This document shows positions 1 to 9,936 of a DNA stretch of 64,000 nucleotides, piece by piece. Below the pieces are notes generated by a model, which was given only the letters and a program-made list of their open reading frames with translations, did not search any database and had not been told where the DNA came from. This stretch comes from Neoarius graeffei. Taxonomy: Eukaryota > Chordata > Actinopteri > Siluriformes > Ariidae. Within the stretch, counting starts at the first letter, position 1, and the number at the start of each line of letters is the position of its first letter. The DNA is taken from contig NC_083570.1 in the NCBI RefSeq assembly GCF_027579695.1, forward strand, positions 12,994,551 through 13,058,550, read 5' to 3'. Position numbers and translations under genes: made by a program.

Positions 1-368
1 AATAATTGTGTCACCTAAACTTGCTAGATAGCTGATCACATGCATAGTAAAGTAGAAGTGCCAGCCAAAAACAGACTTCAAATTCAGTTGCTTGAGCTTG
101 AAAATTTTACCGGGGGGGCCCTAAATTGTAATCTTTCATAGGGCCCAAGATTTCTAGCGGCACCCCTGCATGTTGGACAAAGGTTTCGTTAGATTTCTGG
201 GTGAATACTTAACAGTGGTGCATGCCTATGGGGTTAGCGATGCATGCAAGGTAAAAAAAAAAAGAAAAGGTGGAGTGAGGCTGCTACGGGGTATCCACCC
301 CCCCTTTGGACTGGGGGAGCATTTATATGACATAGCAAGCTGCTTCTTGATGTCAGCCACGAGCTCCT
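1..368. other. No gene seen; GGGCCC-rich repeat-like sequence
   Basis: Short GGGGGCCC/GGGCCC motifs (near 110-150) resemble those at 2440-2560, suggesting the same low-complexity repeat type on both sides of the gag-like ORF. A small ORF at 170-445 has no recognisable domain. Confidence 0.3.
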
Positions 369-2231
369 TCAGGGTTTCCATTTCTGCCCTAAGTTGGCCC
401 TTGGGTTTGGTCTCTTTGCCATTGAACCTGTGCTGGGGGCCATAACTGGACTGATCATTTGGTCTCCTATCAAAACAATTTCTCTGCGGCTCATTGGGGT
501 AACGATCTTGTTGTCAATTACCCTTCTCCTGGTGGGTCGGTTCCATTCGTGGGTGACGGCCATCCGGCTTGCTTGGGTTGTGGGTACCATAACCAACAGC
601 TCTCCTGGGCTCGCTTCGCTGGTTCTTCCACCCGCCCTGTTGGTGGTTTTGTGGGAAGCAGTTTTGGGTGGTTGGTTTTCGGGTCGTCCCTTCTGACAGT
701 ACTTCACAGCCCTCTAATTCCAACAGTGCACTACCCTGAGATTGTATGTTGAGCACCCTTACGTCCTCATCCGGTTTGTTGGTTGGATGCACAACTGTCT
801 CCCATGTCATCTGGGCCATCTGTCTGATTTCCCGCATTTCTCACGTTGTCGGCACGTTAGTATAACGTGAGTGTGCACACATGGGTGAAGGTTGTGCAGA
901 AACAAGGATCTGAAACCTCGGTCTTCTTCCAGGCCTGGTGCATTTCTGCCTTGGAAGTAGGCGTTCCTCAGTCGCCTGTAGTACTCTCGCGGGGGTTCTG
1001 CTCTTTTATGCTTAATTTGAATGGCGCTGATGGTTGCCTATGTCTCGTCTGTGTAAGCCAAGTACTCTTCACGCAGAACCTTTCAGAGTCTGGAGTACTT
1101 GTCGCGGATACGGGGCGGCTGGATTTCGATGAATGCATGAATGCTTCTACTGGTTGTCTTCCAGATAAGCTTCAATTTCTCCCTTGGTGTGGCTTGGGGC
1201 AGGCCAGAGAGGCAATGTTTCACTTCACTGAGGTAATCTTCAATGTTGGAATTGCGGCTGTCGGGGTCGAATCACTCGATGTCCTTTGCAAAGGAGTCAA
1301 GCTGGTGCATACGGAGGCCAGGGGAATGGTTCCTTTGGGTCCTCCTGGACCTTTGGGGAGGTTCGCTCTCTGAGCTACTTGATGATGAGTTTGATGGAGG
1401 GGGATACCTCATATGGTACTCATCAGAAAAGGAGGAGGAAGAGAGCGAGTGTTCGTAGGTAGGGTTTACTGCCGAATACTTCTTATTCTTCTTCTCCCTT
1501 TTAATGGTCAAGAGCTTTGGGGGCCCCTCGAGTGCCGGTGGGCGTGATTCCACTCCACCTGGATTGCGGGAGGGGGCAGCAGCCTGGCATTTTGGTTTGG
1601 AAAGGGGGGGCGTTTGGCGACCGACCAAGAAATCTTCGGAGTCTGTGTCAGACTTGGCCCCTCCCCCAACTCCTGGCTCTGTTTCTGCCTTTGCCTCCAT
1701 GGATGGTGCATGAAGCACCGCTTGGGCCCTGGTGCGCATTTTGTGACTTTCTTCCTGGGCCTGGTTGTTAGCGGCTTTCCTGCTAGACCGTTCAGCTAGC
1801 TGGAGTCTACGGGCACACTCCTCTAGTGAATCATTGGTAAGCTTGAGTTCATCGCACAGGGTCTGATTCATTGCGTCTAGCCGGTCGCGGCTAGCGCTCA
1901 GCTCCTTGTTCTCCCCCCGGAGCATTTCCAGCTCCCTGTTCTCCCCCTGGAGTGTTTCCAGCTCCAAACAGGTACGTTGGTGGTGGAGCAGAAATAACTT
2001 GCCTACCACTTCTTGGATGATGATGACACCGCGTTGGGGATTCTGCACGTATTGTATCAAGCTGTTAATCTCTGTCTGACACTCATCCTGGGTTAATTGC
2101 CCAAGTTCTTCCCTTTCCTTAGGAGAGATTTTGAGGAGATCAGAGATGAGGTCAGAGAGGGGAATAAGTTGCAGAGGAGGAAGGCTATCCTCCTCACCTC
2201 CTGACGTATGTGGGGTATTACGGCGGCTCAT
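369..2231 (-). pseudogene. Decayed gag-like ORF of an LTR retroelement
   Basis: The longest open stretch runs from about 2231 (first plausible Met, starting MSRRNTPHT) to 1272. It holds a leucine- and glutamate-rich coiled coil (repeated QGENREL and RGENKEL heptads), then an acidic/serine-rich linker ending at LDSFAKDIE. The reading continues past a stop at 1272 in the same and other frames down to about 369, with capsid-like segments such as EYYRRLRNAYFQG, then basic, Gln/Asn-rich sequence of nucleocapsid type. At least three stops or frameshifts break it. No protease or polymerase of the same element lies next to it. The size, the coiled coil followed by a capsid-like region, and the basic tail suggest a retrovirus-like or Gypsy-like Gag. 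The family is inferred from general layout only, so a non-Gag coiled-coil gene is possible. Confidence 0.5.
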
Positions 2232-2379
2232 CCTGACTGCCTGGTTCGGGCACGGACCTACACCTGACGAGCTAGTGACGTGGGCACTATTTGTCAGTCG
2301 TCCCCTTTTAATTCTATGAAGTGACATGAAGTAAGGAACGAAAACAAACCCTAACACCAAAACCCTTGGTAAATCAGAG

Positions 2380-2422
2380 GCCCTTTGTAAGGACGTTTAT
2401 TACAAACGTCCTTACAAAGGGC
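2380..2422. repeat. Perfect 19-bp inverted repeat (hairpin), 5-nt loop
   Basis: Left arm 2380-2398 (GCCCTTTGTAAGGACGTTT) is exactly reverse-complementary to right arm 2404-2422, with loop ATTAC. It lies about 150 bp upstream of the gag-like ORF start. It could be a tiny fold-back element or the junction of two inverted repeats. Confidence 0.8.
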
Positions 2423-2965
2423 TCTCTTCAGGGGCGTCGAAGTAGGGGGGAAAGTGGGACTCAGTCACCAGGGCCCCACGTATCGGGGGCCCCATAGGGA
2501 GTCAGGTTTTTTTTGTGGGGGGGGTCCATTTGAGCTAGGTCCATAGGGCCCAGAATTTGGTGCTACTCTTAACAGTACGCTTTCCCGTTAGGGCTCTCTC
2601 TAGGGCCCCCAGATAGCCAGAAGTCACGACCCTTAGCAGGGGCTTTCATAATCATAGGATCCTCTGAAAGCATTCCCCCTACTTCCTTGAACCCCTAGTT
2701 GGCAGACGTTACGGCATCAGGAGTTTCCACGAGAGGCACTACAGCAGGGCCAGGGGCCCTCTGATTGCCATCCTCTGCCGCCCACCAACCCACCCCTTCC
2801 CTCTGTTTTCTTCAGATATGCCCTATAGCAGTGTAAGTAGTCATAAGATCTTAGAGAATAGAGGCCCTCTGATGTCACAATTGGCATCGGCATCGCTTTG
2901 GGCCTCTGGGCGCCGGCCCCACTGGCCCGGTCCGTAATCCGGGATAGGTCTCATATAAAGACATC
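2423..2965. other. No gene seen between gag-like ORF and TRIM fragment
   Basis: G/C-run-rich intergenic sequence with several GGGCCCC motifs and no ORF that resembles a protein. It may include the remains of an LTR or of the truncated start of the SPRY exon. Confidence 0.3.
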
Positions 2966-2968
2966 AGA

Positions 2969-3280
2969 ATGAAAGGACGGGGTAATGAGTGTGGGTTTGG
3001 ATTCAGCAATCAGTCCTGGAGTCTGTGGTGTTCTTCTTCTCTCTCTTTCTATCACAACAATATTGAGACTGATCTCAGAGTTCCATCACCCTCCAGAATA
3101 GGAGTGTATGTGGATCACAGTGCAGGAACTCTGTCCTTCTACAGCGTCTCTGACACGATGAAGCTCCTCCACAGAGTCCACACCACATTCACTCAGCCTC
3201 TATGCACTGGGTTCAGGTTCTACTGGTATTTTAAGGTAAATTCAGGATCAACTGTGAGGTTGTGCGGTCAAAGAAAATAA
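2969..3280 (+). pseudogene. B30.2/SPRY domain, last-exon fragment of a TRIM-type gene
   Basis: The reading contains NQSWSLWCSSSLSFYHNNI, SRIGVYVDHSAGTLSFYSVSD and FTQPLCTGFRFYW, the typical second half of a B30.2 (PRY-SPRY) domain in fish TRIM and NLR proteins, and ends with GSTVRLCGQRK and a stop at about 3280. In these proteins the domain binds ligands at the C-terminus. Only about 95 residues of the usual 180-200 are present. The PRY half and the LDPNTA-type start are missing upstream, and upstream DNA is repeat-like, so this is a truncated exon. It is probably a remnant of a finTRIM cluster member. A different TRIM first exon lies at 53.87 kb on the same strand. Confidence 0.8.
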
Positions 3281-4759
3281 GTTGTTGTTGTTTTATATAC
3301 AGTAATTTGTCAGTTAAAAAAAATCCATGTACATCTCCTAATTGATCCTCAATTGTGAAAAAAATGTGAACATTAAATCATTAAAAAACACTAAATGTTA
3401 AAACTCTGCATTTAGCCTCAGTCGAGAATCATCCGTTACAGATATAAAGGAAATGAAATTGTAAGATCTGAATGTACGGCCAATAAAATATAAAATCTCT
3501 ACTGATTTCTGAAATTAGTGCAGCAAAATGCCTGAACTTTCTCTAAAGTCTGTATTTATTGCGTTTTGTTTGGAAATATAATAATTTGTAATTTGGTAAT
3601 AATGCTTTGCTTAAAATGTTTACAGACCCTAATAAACCCTTAAAATGTGGATGTTTCACTCAGAAATATTTCATTACTAATAACCTGTTTTAGTCCTCAG
3701 AGAAATCTGGTTTGTTTTTTCATGAACATGGAGACCAAAATAAAGCTTTCCAGGAATTTTCAGGATCATCCCCATGTCTTCATGTCTGTTTTTTTTTTAT
3801 GTCTTTAGGGCATCACCTCTCCAGAATACAATCACAACAACAAACTTTACACAATCCGAGATATTTTAAGATCCACGTGAATAAAAAGATGATGTCTGTC
3901 TTCCTTGGTAATGGGTTCTAGAAACTGTAGTTACCTGCTATGGCCACTATGGGGCAGTGAAAAATGTCTTGGATCATTTCTCGATATGTATCTGTTTAGG
4001 TGAAGTATTGTCAGATTTTTTTTATCTTAAATCACTCAAGGGGAAATTTAATAATATCACAGAATTATTACCCAACCTAAACTGACTATCCGTCTACCGG
4101 AACAGTTTAATAGTTGTAACAATACTGTAATGAGACTCTTCTTAATGTGCTGTTATAAAAAGTCTTGGTTTGAGCCTAAAGGGTAAATTAATTCATTTAA
4201 AGCTGAGGCACAAGAGGGAACCAATCAGTGACCTGCATGTGAGCAAACCAGACAAAGTCACGGATTATAACAAAACAAACCTTTAATTCACTTTTACGCC
4301 ACTGTCATAAAAACATGTCCCACTTTGCGCTCCCCTCATGGACAGATGTGCGCATGTATTTGTTTATAAGCTGAAGCCAGTTGAACTGTAACACCATCAG
4401 AAGCCAAAGAAACATGTTGACTGACAAGGTGGAGGAATATTACAGGATTTTACACAAATACGATGCACAGTTTTATTTATTGTGACATCAGAGATGAACA
4501 CTATGGCATTTGTTTGGAGGGCTAAAGCTGAAGCCCCACCAAAATATGCCAAGACATGCCCATGGTGCAGCCGCTTCCCATAATCTGTGTTCAATACAAT
4601 TTTAGTTCTTTGTAATGTGGTAATAATGATTTTAATGCTTTAAAAACTCCAATAAGACTTTTAAAATGTGTATGTGTAGCTCAGAAAATTGCTAATAATA
4701 ATCTTACCAATAAGCACTGCATTTATCCATGCTATTTCAATGCAACTGTTTTAGTACAA
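3281..4759. other. Intergenic / former 3' flank of TRIM fragment; no gene seen
   Basis: AT-rich sequence. The short ORFs at 3712-3921 and 4397-4594 have no recognisable domain. AATAAA-like signals occur (for example near 3738). No further exon is supported. Confidence 0.4.

Positions 4760-4811
<52 letters not shown>
4760..4811. repeat. (ATT)n microsatellite
   Basis: About 17 uninterrupted ATT units directly abut the 5' end of the SINE at 4812. Confidence 0.95.
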
Positions 4812-5050
4812 GCGGCATGGTGGTATAGTGGTTAGCGCTGTTGCCTCACAGCAAGAAGGTCCAGGTTCAAGCCCCGTGGCCGGCGAGGGCCTTTCTGTGC
4901 GGAGTTTGCATGTTCTCCCCATGTCCACGTGGGTTTCCTCCGGGTGCTCCGGTTTCCCCCACAGTCCAAAGACATGCAGATTAGGTTAACTGGTGACTCT
5001 AAATTGACCGTAGGTGTGAATGTGAGTGTGAATGGTTGTCTGTGTCTATG
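4812..5050 (+). mobile_element. tRNA-derived SINE, 5' part (split by insertion)
   Basis: It begins GCGGCATGGTGGTATAGTGG with tRNA-like A-box (TGGTATAGTGGTTAGCGC) and B-box (GGTTCAAGCCC), followed by the conserved body TTTGCATGTTCTCCCC and TGGGTTTCCTCCGGG. It aligns by eye with the intact copy at 50,931-51,321. At 5050 the element is interrupted; its 3' part resumes at 6677. Confidence 0.92.
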
Positions 5051-6676
5051 GCTCTGTCCACACGGCAACGGATTCAGGTGAATCTGATAAAATTGTTTAT
5101 CGTTTCGGCCTGGCGTCCACACGGCACCGATGTTTTGGGTGCCCCAAAATGAAATCTTTTGAGAACGGGTTCCAGAGTGGAAAAATCTGGCAACGGCGCC
5201 GTTGCAAAGTCGTCTGGATGAGTAGAACGGATTTGTTTACGATGACGTCACAACCACATGACTGTGAGTGCTTAACGCCGGGTAGAAGTGTAACAAACTC
5301 GATGTGAGTTGTCAACAAATCGCACAATCCCGCCAGCAAAAATAGGGGAAAAAAAGGAGCGATCTCACCTCTTCAGATGTTGGTTTAAGTCTGACAATAC
5401 ATTCCTCAAAAAGGGCGTAGAAGAACAAAGTAATCCATCAACGTGTAGCATTCAATTTATTCCGGACCATTAAAGAATTCTGGAGGATATCAGAATGTTG
5501 GTGTACTGGCTTCCATAGACGTCGCCAGACCCATTTTAGGGTAGCTCCAGCCACCCTATCTTATGGCAAAGCCACCCTATATTTTTTGCCCTTTTTTAAA
5601 TTATTTATATTTTTATTTTTTTTTCCCAAAAAAAACAAAGGCAGTAAAGCACTGAACATGAGCCATCAACAACGCAAGTTAATCCGAACAACAGTTTCTG
5701 CTTGCTTATTTATTGTTTAATGCAATATTATTAATATCGTTATGATTCCTCCTCATTGGCTCTGTGGCAAGCGTCACGTCGAGTGGTAGGCTAGTAGGAC
5801 TTAAAAAACTACGCGGGCATTCTGCAGCAGGCGCGGTGCGGGCTTCATTTGCGCAGGAATGCATGACACCTACCATTGTTTTTTTCACATTTTTGTAGTT
5901 TAGCTGGTGAAGTTGCTTCAGCAAGCAATTAAATGATGAAAGCAATTTTAAAATAGAATAGAAATGGTGGGAAGTGTGTCCCCAAGGTGTGATGCTCTTG
6001 AAATAATGAATTGATTGACAGCCTTACTAGGTGCTCTGAAAAATGTTCGGCGCGCGCTGCGCGCGCGCAATACCTTTTCTCCTCTGGGTGCTAAGCTACC
6101 CCTGTCTCTCAAACCTAGTGACGTCCCTGCTGGCTTCCATCTACCCCCATTCATTCCTCTTTCCGTGTCTCCATTCAAAAAACGAGCACATGATTTAAAG
6201 GGACTATATCCATAGGATAGGGAGTGAGAAGGTGTGTGCATGTGACAGTGACAGGGAGAGTGACAGGGAAGAACCTAGGCTCATGCTCGCCCTGAATTTC
6301 TCTTAAAGTGAAGGCAGAAGAACGTTCAGCGCCTGGCCAGGCTTTCTATGTATTAATTTACATAGACGTTTTAATATGAAATATAAATAAGTGTCTTAGA
6401 CAATAGATACTATTTTACACTACTGATTAATAATCAAAACTTTATGTGGCTGATGCTACAGAAGGAGGGGTTTATGCGCATGCATCATCCTTCTTCTATT
6501 GTTCTGGTGTCTCCAATGGGACCGTCTTACAGCGCATGTAGTGGTGTGGCATGTGTATTGCATCATTTTCAGCAAGCATTGCGTTGCCATATGTACCTGA
6601 TATTTTACTGATCCGTTGCCCATGTGGACGCGATATTTAAAAAAAAATCTCGTTGCCGTTGTCGTGTGGATGTAGC
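5051..6676. mobile_element. Non-autonomous TIR DNA transposon (family A, copy 1) inside the SINE
   Basis: The left end GCTCTGTCCACACGGCAACGG is an imperfect inverted repeat of the right end (reverse complement GCTACATCCACACGACAACGG). The SINE sequence CTATG is duplicated at both junctions (5046-5050 and 6677-6681). A second copy lies at 47,399-48,751. Subterminal motifs such as GGCGTCCACACGGCACCG repeat the terminal motif. No transposase ORF is present. The superfamily is not assigned: a 4-5 bp duplication and a GC start do not fit hAT or Tc1. An 838 bp insertion (5523-6360) sits inside it. Confidence 0.8.
5523..6360. mobile_element. Candidate insertion within family A element, flanked by 9-bp direct repeat
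   Basis: CATAGACGT occurs at 5514-5522 and again at 6361-6369, flanking 838 bp that begins CGCCAGACCCATTTTAGGG. No convincing terminal inverted repeat or ORF was seen. The direct repeat fits a target duplication but could be chance. Confidence 0.4.
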
Positions 6677-6820
6677 CTATGTTTCAGCCCTGTGATGACC
6701 TGGTGGCTTGTCCAGGGTGTACCCTGCCTTTCGCCTATAGTCAGCTGGGATAGGCTCCAGCTTCCCTGCGACCCTGTAGAACAGGATAAAGCAGCTACAG
6801 ATAATGAGATGAGATGAGAT
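6677..6820 (+). mobile_element. tRNA-derived SINE, 3' part
   Basis: It resumes with CTATG and TCAGCCCTGTGATGACCTGG, then the shared tail (GTACCCTGCCTTTCGCC, GGCTCCAGCTTCCCTGCG) and the terminal GATGA repeats. Together with 4812-5050 it makes one full SINE split by the family A insertion. Confidence 0.92.
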
Positions 6821-6929
6821 CTCTGACTTAAAAGCTGTAGTTAAATGCTTTGGCCACTAAGTGGCAGTGAAACATGTAATTCGCTCATCACATCACTCAA
6901 AAACCATGAGTGTCCCATGTCCAGGTGGT

Positions 6930-8017
6930 TTTCAACAGGTCTCTCAGAGATTTTGTGAGAGTGGGCAGGTGAGGGGAAACTTGCCGACGTACTTCACCAT
7001 TCCCATAAAGCGTCTCACTCCTTCAATATCCTGTGGTTCGGGCATGGTGAGAATTGTTTTCATTTTGTCAGGGTCAGCCTCAGTCCCTTGAGCACTTACT
7101 TTATGTCCTAGGAACTTCACTTCTTTCACACCAAACTCACATTTTTCATTTAGGATCAGATCTGCAGTCTCAAACTTCTGGAGGACTTCACACAGCCTGC
7201 CGTCATGCTCGGTTTCATCTTTACCGAACACTGAGATGTCATCGGTATGGCACAGTGTTCCTAGTGTGCCTGCAATGATCTGGGAGATTCTCAGCTGGAA
7301 ATGCTCAGGTGCTGAGAAGATCCCAAATGGGAGTCTCCTGAAGCAATACCTCCCAAAAGTAGTGATGAAAGTCGTCAAGGGCTCAGAGTCTTCATGTAAG
7401 GGTATTTGCCAAAATCCTGACGTGGCATCCAGTTTTGAAAATACTGCTGCTCCATCTAATTTTGCAAGTGTGTCATCCATAGCTGAAAGTGTGTGTCTCT
7501 CACGGCACACACTTTCATTTCACCTTGTTAGATCTACAAGGATCCTGATGTTGCCACTGGGCTTTGGGACTACCACCATCTCCACACACCACACGGTCAG
7601 CTCTTGAATTTGTCAAATAACGTCCATGTTTTCCATCCTCTGGAGCTCTGACTTCACTTTGTCCATAAGGAGTAATGCCACATGTGGAGGAGATGACAGT
7701 GCGTATGGCACTGCTCCATCAGCAAGTTCTATCGTAAGGCTACCCTGCAGCTTCCCTAAGCCTGAGAAAACTTTTGGGAACATTGTTTTGAATTTATTTC
7801 CCATTGTTTGAACTGCTGCTACCTGCTGCAGTAGTGGTAGGCTCTGGATGGCAGGGAGACCTAGTAGTGGCATCAGTAGGTCTTTTACTACAAATATTTC
7901 CTGCTCTATTTTCTTTTTGCCCTTTTTCTGACATGCATTGAACGTGTCCAGTACAGTCACTGGATGGTTGTTGGGATTGCTGATCATTCGCTGTGCATTT
8001 TGGAGACTGAAAGTAAG
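6930..8017 (-). pseudogene. Ty3/Gypsy Pol: end of protease and reverse transcriptase, decayed
   Basis: On the minus strand, 7987-7613 encodes the protease-RT linker (QEIFVVKDLL, LLGLPAIQSL, FPKVFSGLGKL). After a frameshift, 7600-6944 encodes RT: VVPKPSG, FSKLDATSGFWQIPL, FGRYCFRRLPFGI, then the catalytic-site region CHTDDISVFGKD, and VKFLGHKVS. In this family the box is normally MDD, so TDD here and a stop in the LTKLNESV region mark inactivity. It ends abruptly near 6930, so the thumb, RNase H and integrase are missing. It is the 3' half of the Gypsy element whose gag and zinc-knuckle parts lie at 20 kb and 18.4 kb; the LINE between 8.03 and 18.31 kb separates them. Confidence 0.88.
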
Positions 8018-8031
8018 TTTGAAAATAAGTT

Positions 8032-9318
8032 TGAAAGATGGCGCCGCGGACGGTTGCCTCGGTACTTCGCTCTCTCGTACTTTCTATATTTTTGTGAATT
8101 TGTTGTGTTTCTTGCGTTTCTTCGCTTGTCACATACTCTAGAGAAGAACTCATAAACGTTGGATTAACCACCAGTAAAGTTCTTTCATTGGCTTTCATCA
8201 ATCCGGAAATTTTTTTCAGAGTTACTTGTTGGGGGAGCAGCAGCTCTCTATGGATTACACCGGGGATGCCAGTCACACCGGGGGAAGCGAGCTGGCGCGC
8301 TCGTCAGACTGAGGCAGCGGGGTTTTCGCACTGCGCTCCGTCTATTCACCTGGCTAACGTCCGCTCTTGGGCCAATAAGATAGACGAGCTGCTGCTCCTC
8401 AACACAATTAACGCAGATTTTAACAAATCTGCTGCCTTGTGCTTCACTGAAACCTGGCTCGGTGAGCACATCCCGGACTCTTCTCTCCAACTGCCTGGAT
8501 TTCACCTTCACCGAGCGGACCACAACACGGAGCTCACGGGGAAAACGAGGGGAGGCGGAGTCTGTTTTTATATTAACAAAGGTTGGTGTACTGATGTCAC
8601 AGTTCTAAATAAATCATGCAGTCCTCATCTGGAGTCATTATTCATAAACTGCAAACCATTTTATGCTCCGCGAGAGTTTTCCTCGTTTATTCTGGTTGGA
8701 GTTTACATCCCCCCTCAGGCGTGTGTTAATGAGGCATTACAATACCTAGCTGACCAGATAAACAATGTGGAGAAAAAACACCCGGACTCTTTGCTCATTG
8801 TTTTGGGGGACTTTCACAGAGCAAACCTCAGCCATGAACTGCCAAAATATAAACAGCACATTAAATGTCCCACCAGGGACACTAACACTCTGGACCACTG
8901 TTACACTGTTTTAAAGGACTCATACCACTCTGTCCCCCGTGCAGCCTTGGGACTATCTGATCACTGTATGGTTCATCTTATCCCATCCTACAGGCAGAAG
9001 TTGAAATCTGCTAAGCCTGCAGTTAAGACAGTGAGGAGATGGTCTGATGAGGCCAAAGCGGAACTACAAGCCTGCTTTGACTGCACTGATTGGAGTGGTT
9101 TTGAGGCTGCAGCTTCAGACCTTTATGAACTGACTGATACTGTGACATCTTACATCAGTTTTTGTGAGGATATGTGTGTGCCCACCAAGACCTTCCGCAC
9201 ATACAATAACAACAAACCCTGGTTCACCGCAAAACTCAGACAGCTTCGCCAGGCCAAGGAGGAGGCCTACAGAAGTGGGGACAGAGTCCTGTACAAACAG
9301 GCCAGAAACACACTCACT
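8032..9318 (+). pseudogene. L2/CR1-like LINE (LINE-A): 5' UTR and endonuclease domain
   Basis: The 5' UTR starts near 8036 with an AAGATGGCGCCG motif. The ORF is open from about 8188 (first in-frame ATG 8266) to 9356. It encodes an apurinic-type endonuclease (EEP fold): HLANVRSWANKIDEL, CFTETWLGE, GGGVCFYIN, VGVYIPPQ, then LVLGDFHRANL where the usual GDFN asparagine is His, and GLSDHCMVHLIP with the catalytic SDH. After it comes the linker WSDEAKAELQACF. At about 9318 the frame is broken by a TIR element; the reading resumes at 15,376 (TKEVKSAKRSYAERIK). The domain nicks target DNA for reverse transcription. The GDFH change and the nested insertions imply the copy is dead. Confidence 0.88.
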
Positions 9319-9936
9319 ACGTTTACATGCACATCGAAATCGAGCTGCTGTCAGTAATCGAGCAAAGGGTCCCAGCAGGGGTGCCAGAGAAATCCAATCC
9401 TACATGCACAGTGTTTAAATCGAGCTATTGTTATGAGGTGCATTGTGCACCCGAGCCACAGGTGGCGCTACATGCCCCATCGTGTTGGTACACTTCCGGT
9501 TGTCGTCATGAAGAAGAGCTATTCAAGAGTGTAAACAAAGGGACTACAGGCGGAAATTAGCATGTACTGCTATAACCTGGTACAGACATCTGTCCTTACC
9601 ACAAGGATAATATTTAATTTGTACACTGTCCCTTTTAAAAATAAAATAAACTCTAAGAAGAGTGTTTGTAGTTTGTATGTACGAACAGAAGTGTTCCTAA
9701 TAAAGTGGGCGGCTAAGGTGAAGTGTCATGCCGACCGAGGCTGTTTTTTTTTTTCCTGACCAAGGCTGTTTTTTTTTTTCCTCTTTATTGAAAAACCAGA
9801 CATTATACAAAACACTGGAAGGGTGGGGTAGAGAAAGAAACATACAGTCATTAATTAAGAAAAGAAAGAAAATTATAAGTTGCCATCAAAATAATTGTCC
9901 TTTCGGCTTTGCGGTTGTTCAGTCCTTCAAGAGAGT

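Noticed and set aside
867-1373. 168-codon + strand ORF
   Set aside because: Antisense of the gag-like coding sequence; no domain.
4812-4885. tRNA gene (A- and B-box)
   Set aside because: Same head occurs at 50,931 and 63,891 followed by a conserved SINE body; it is a tRNA-derived SINE, not a tRNA gene.
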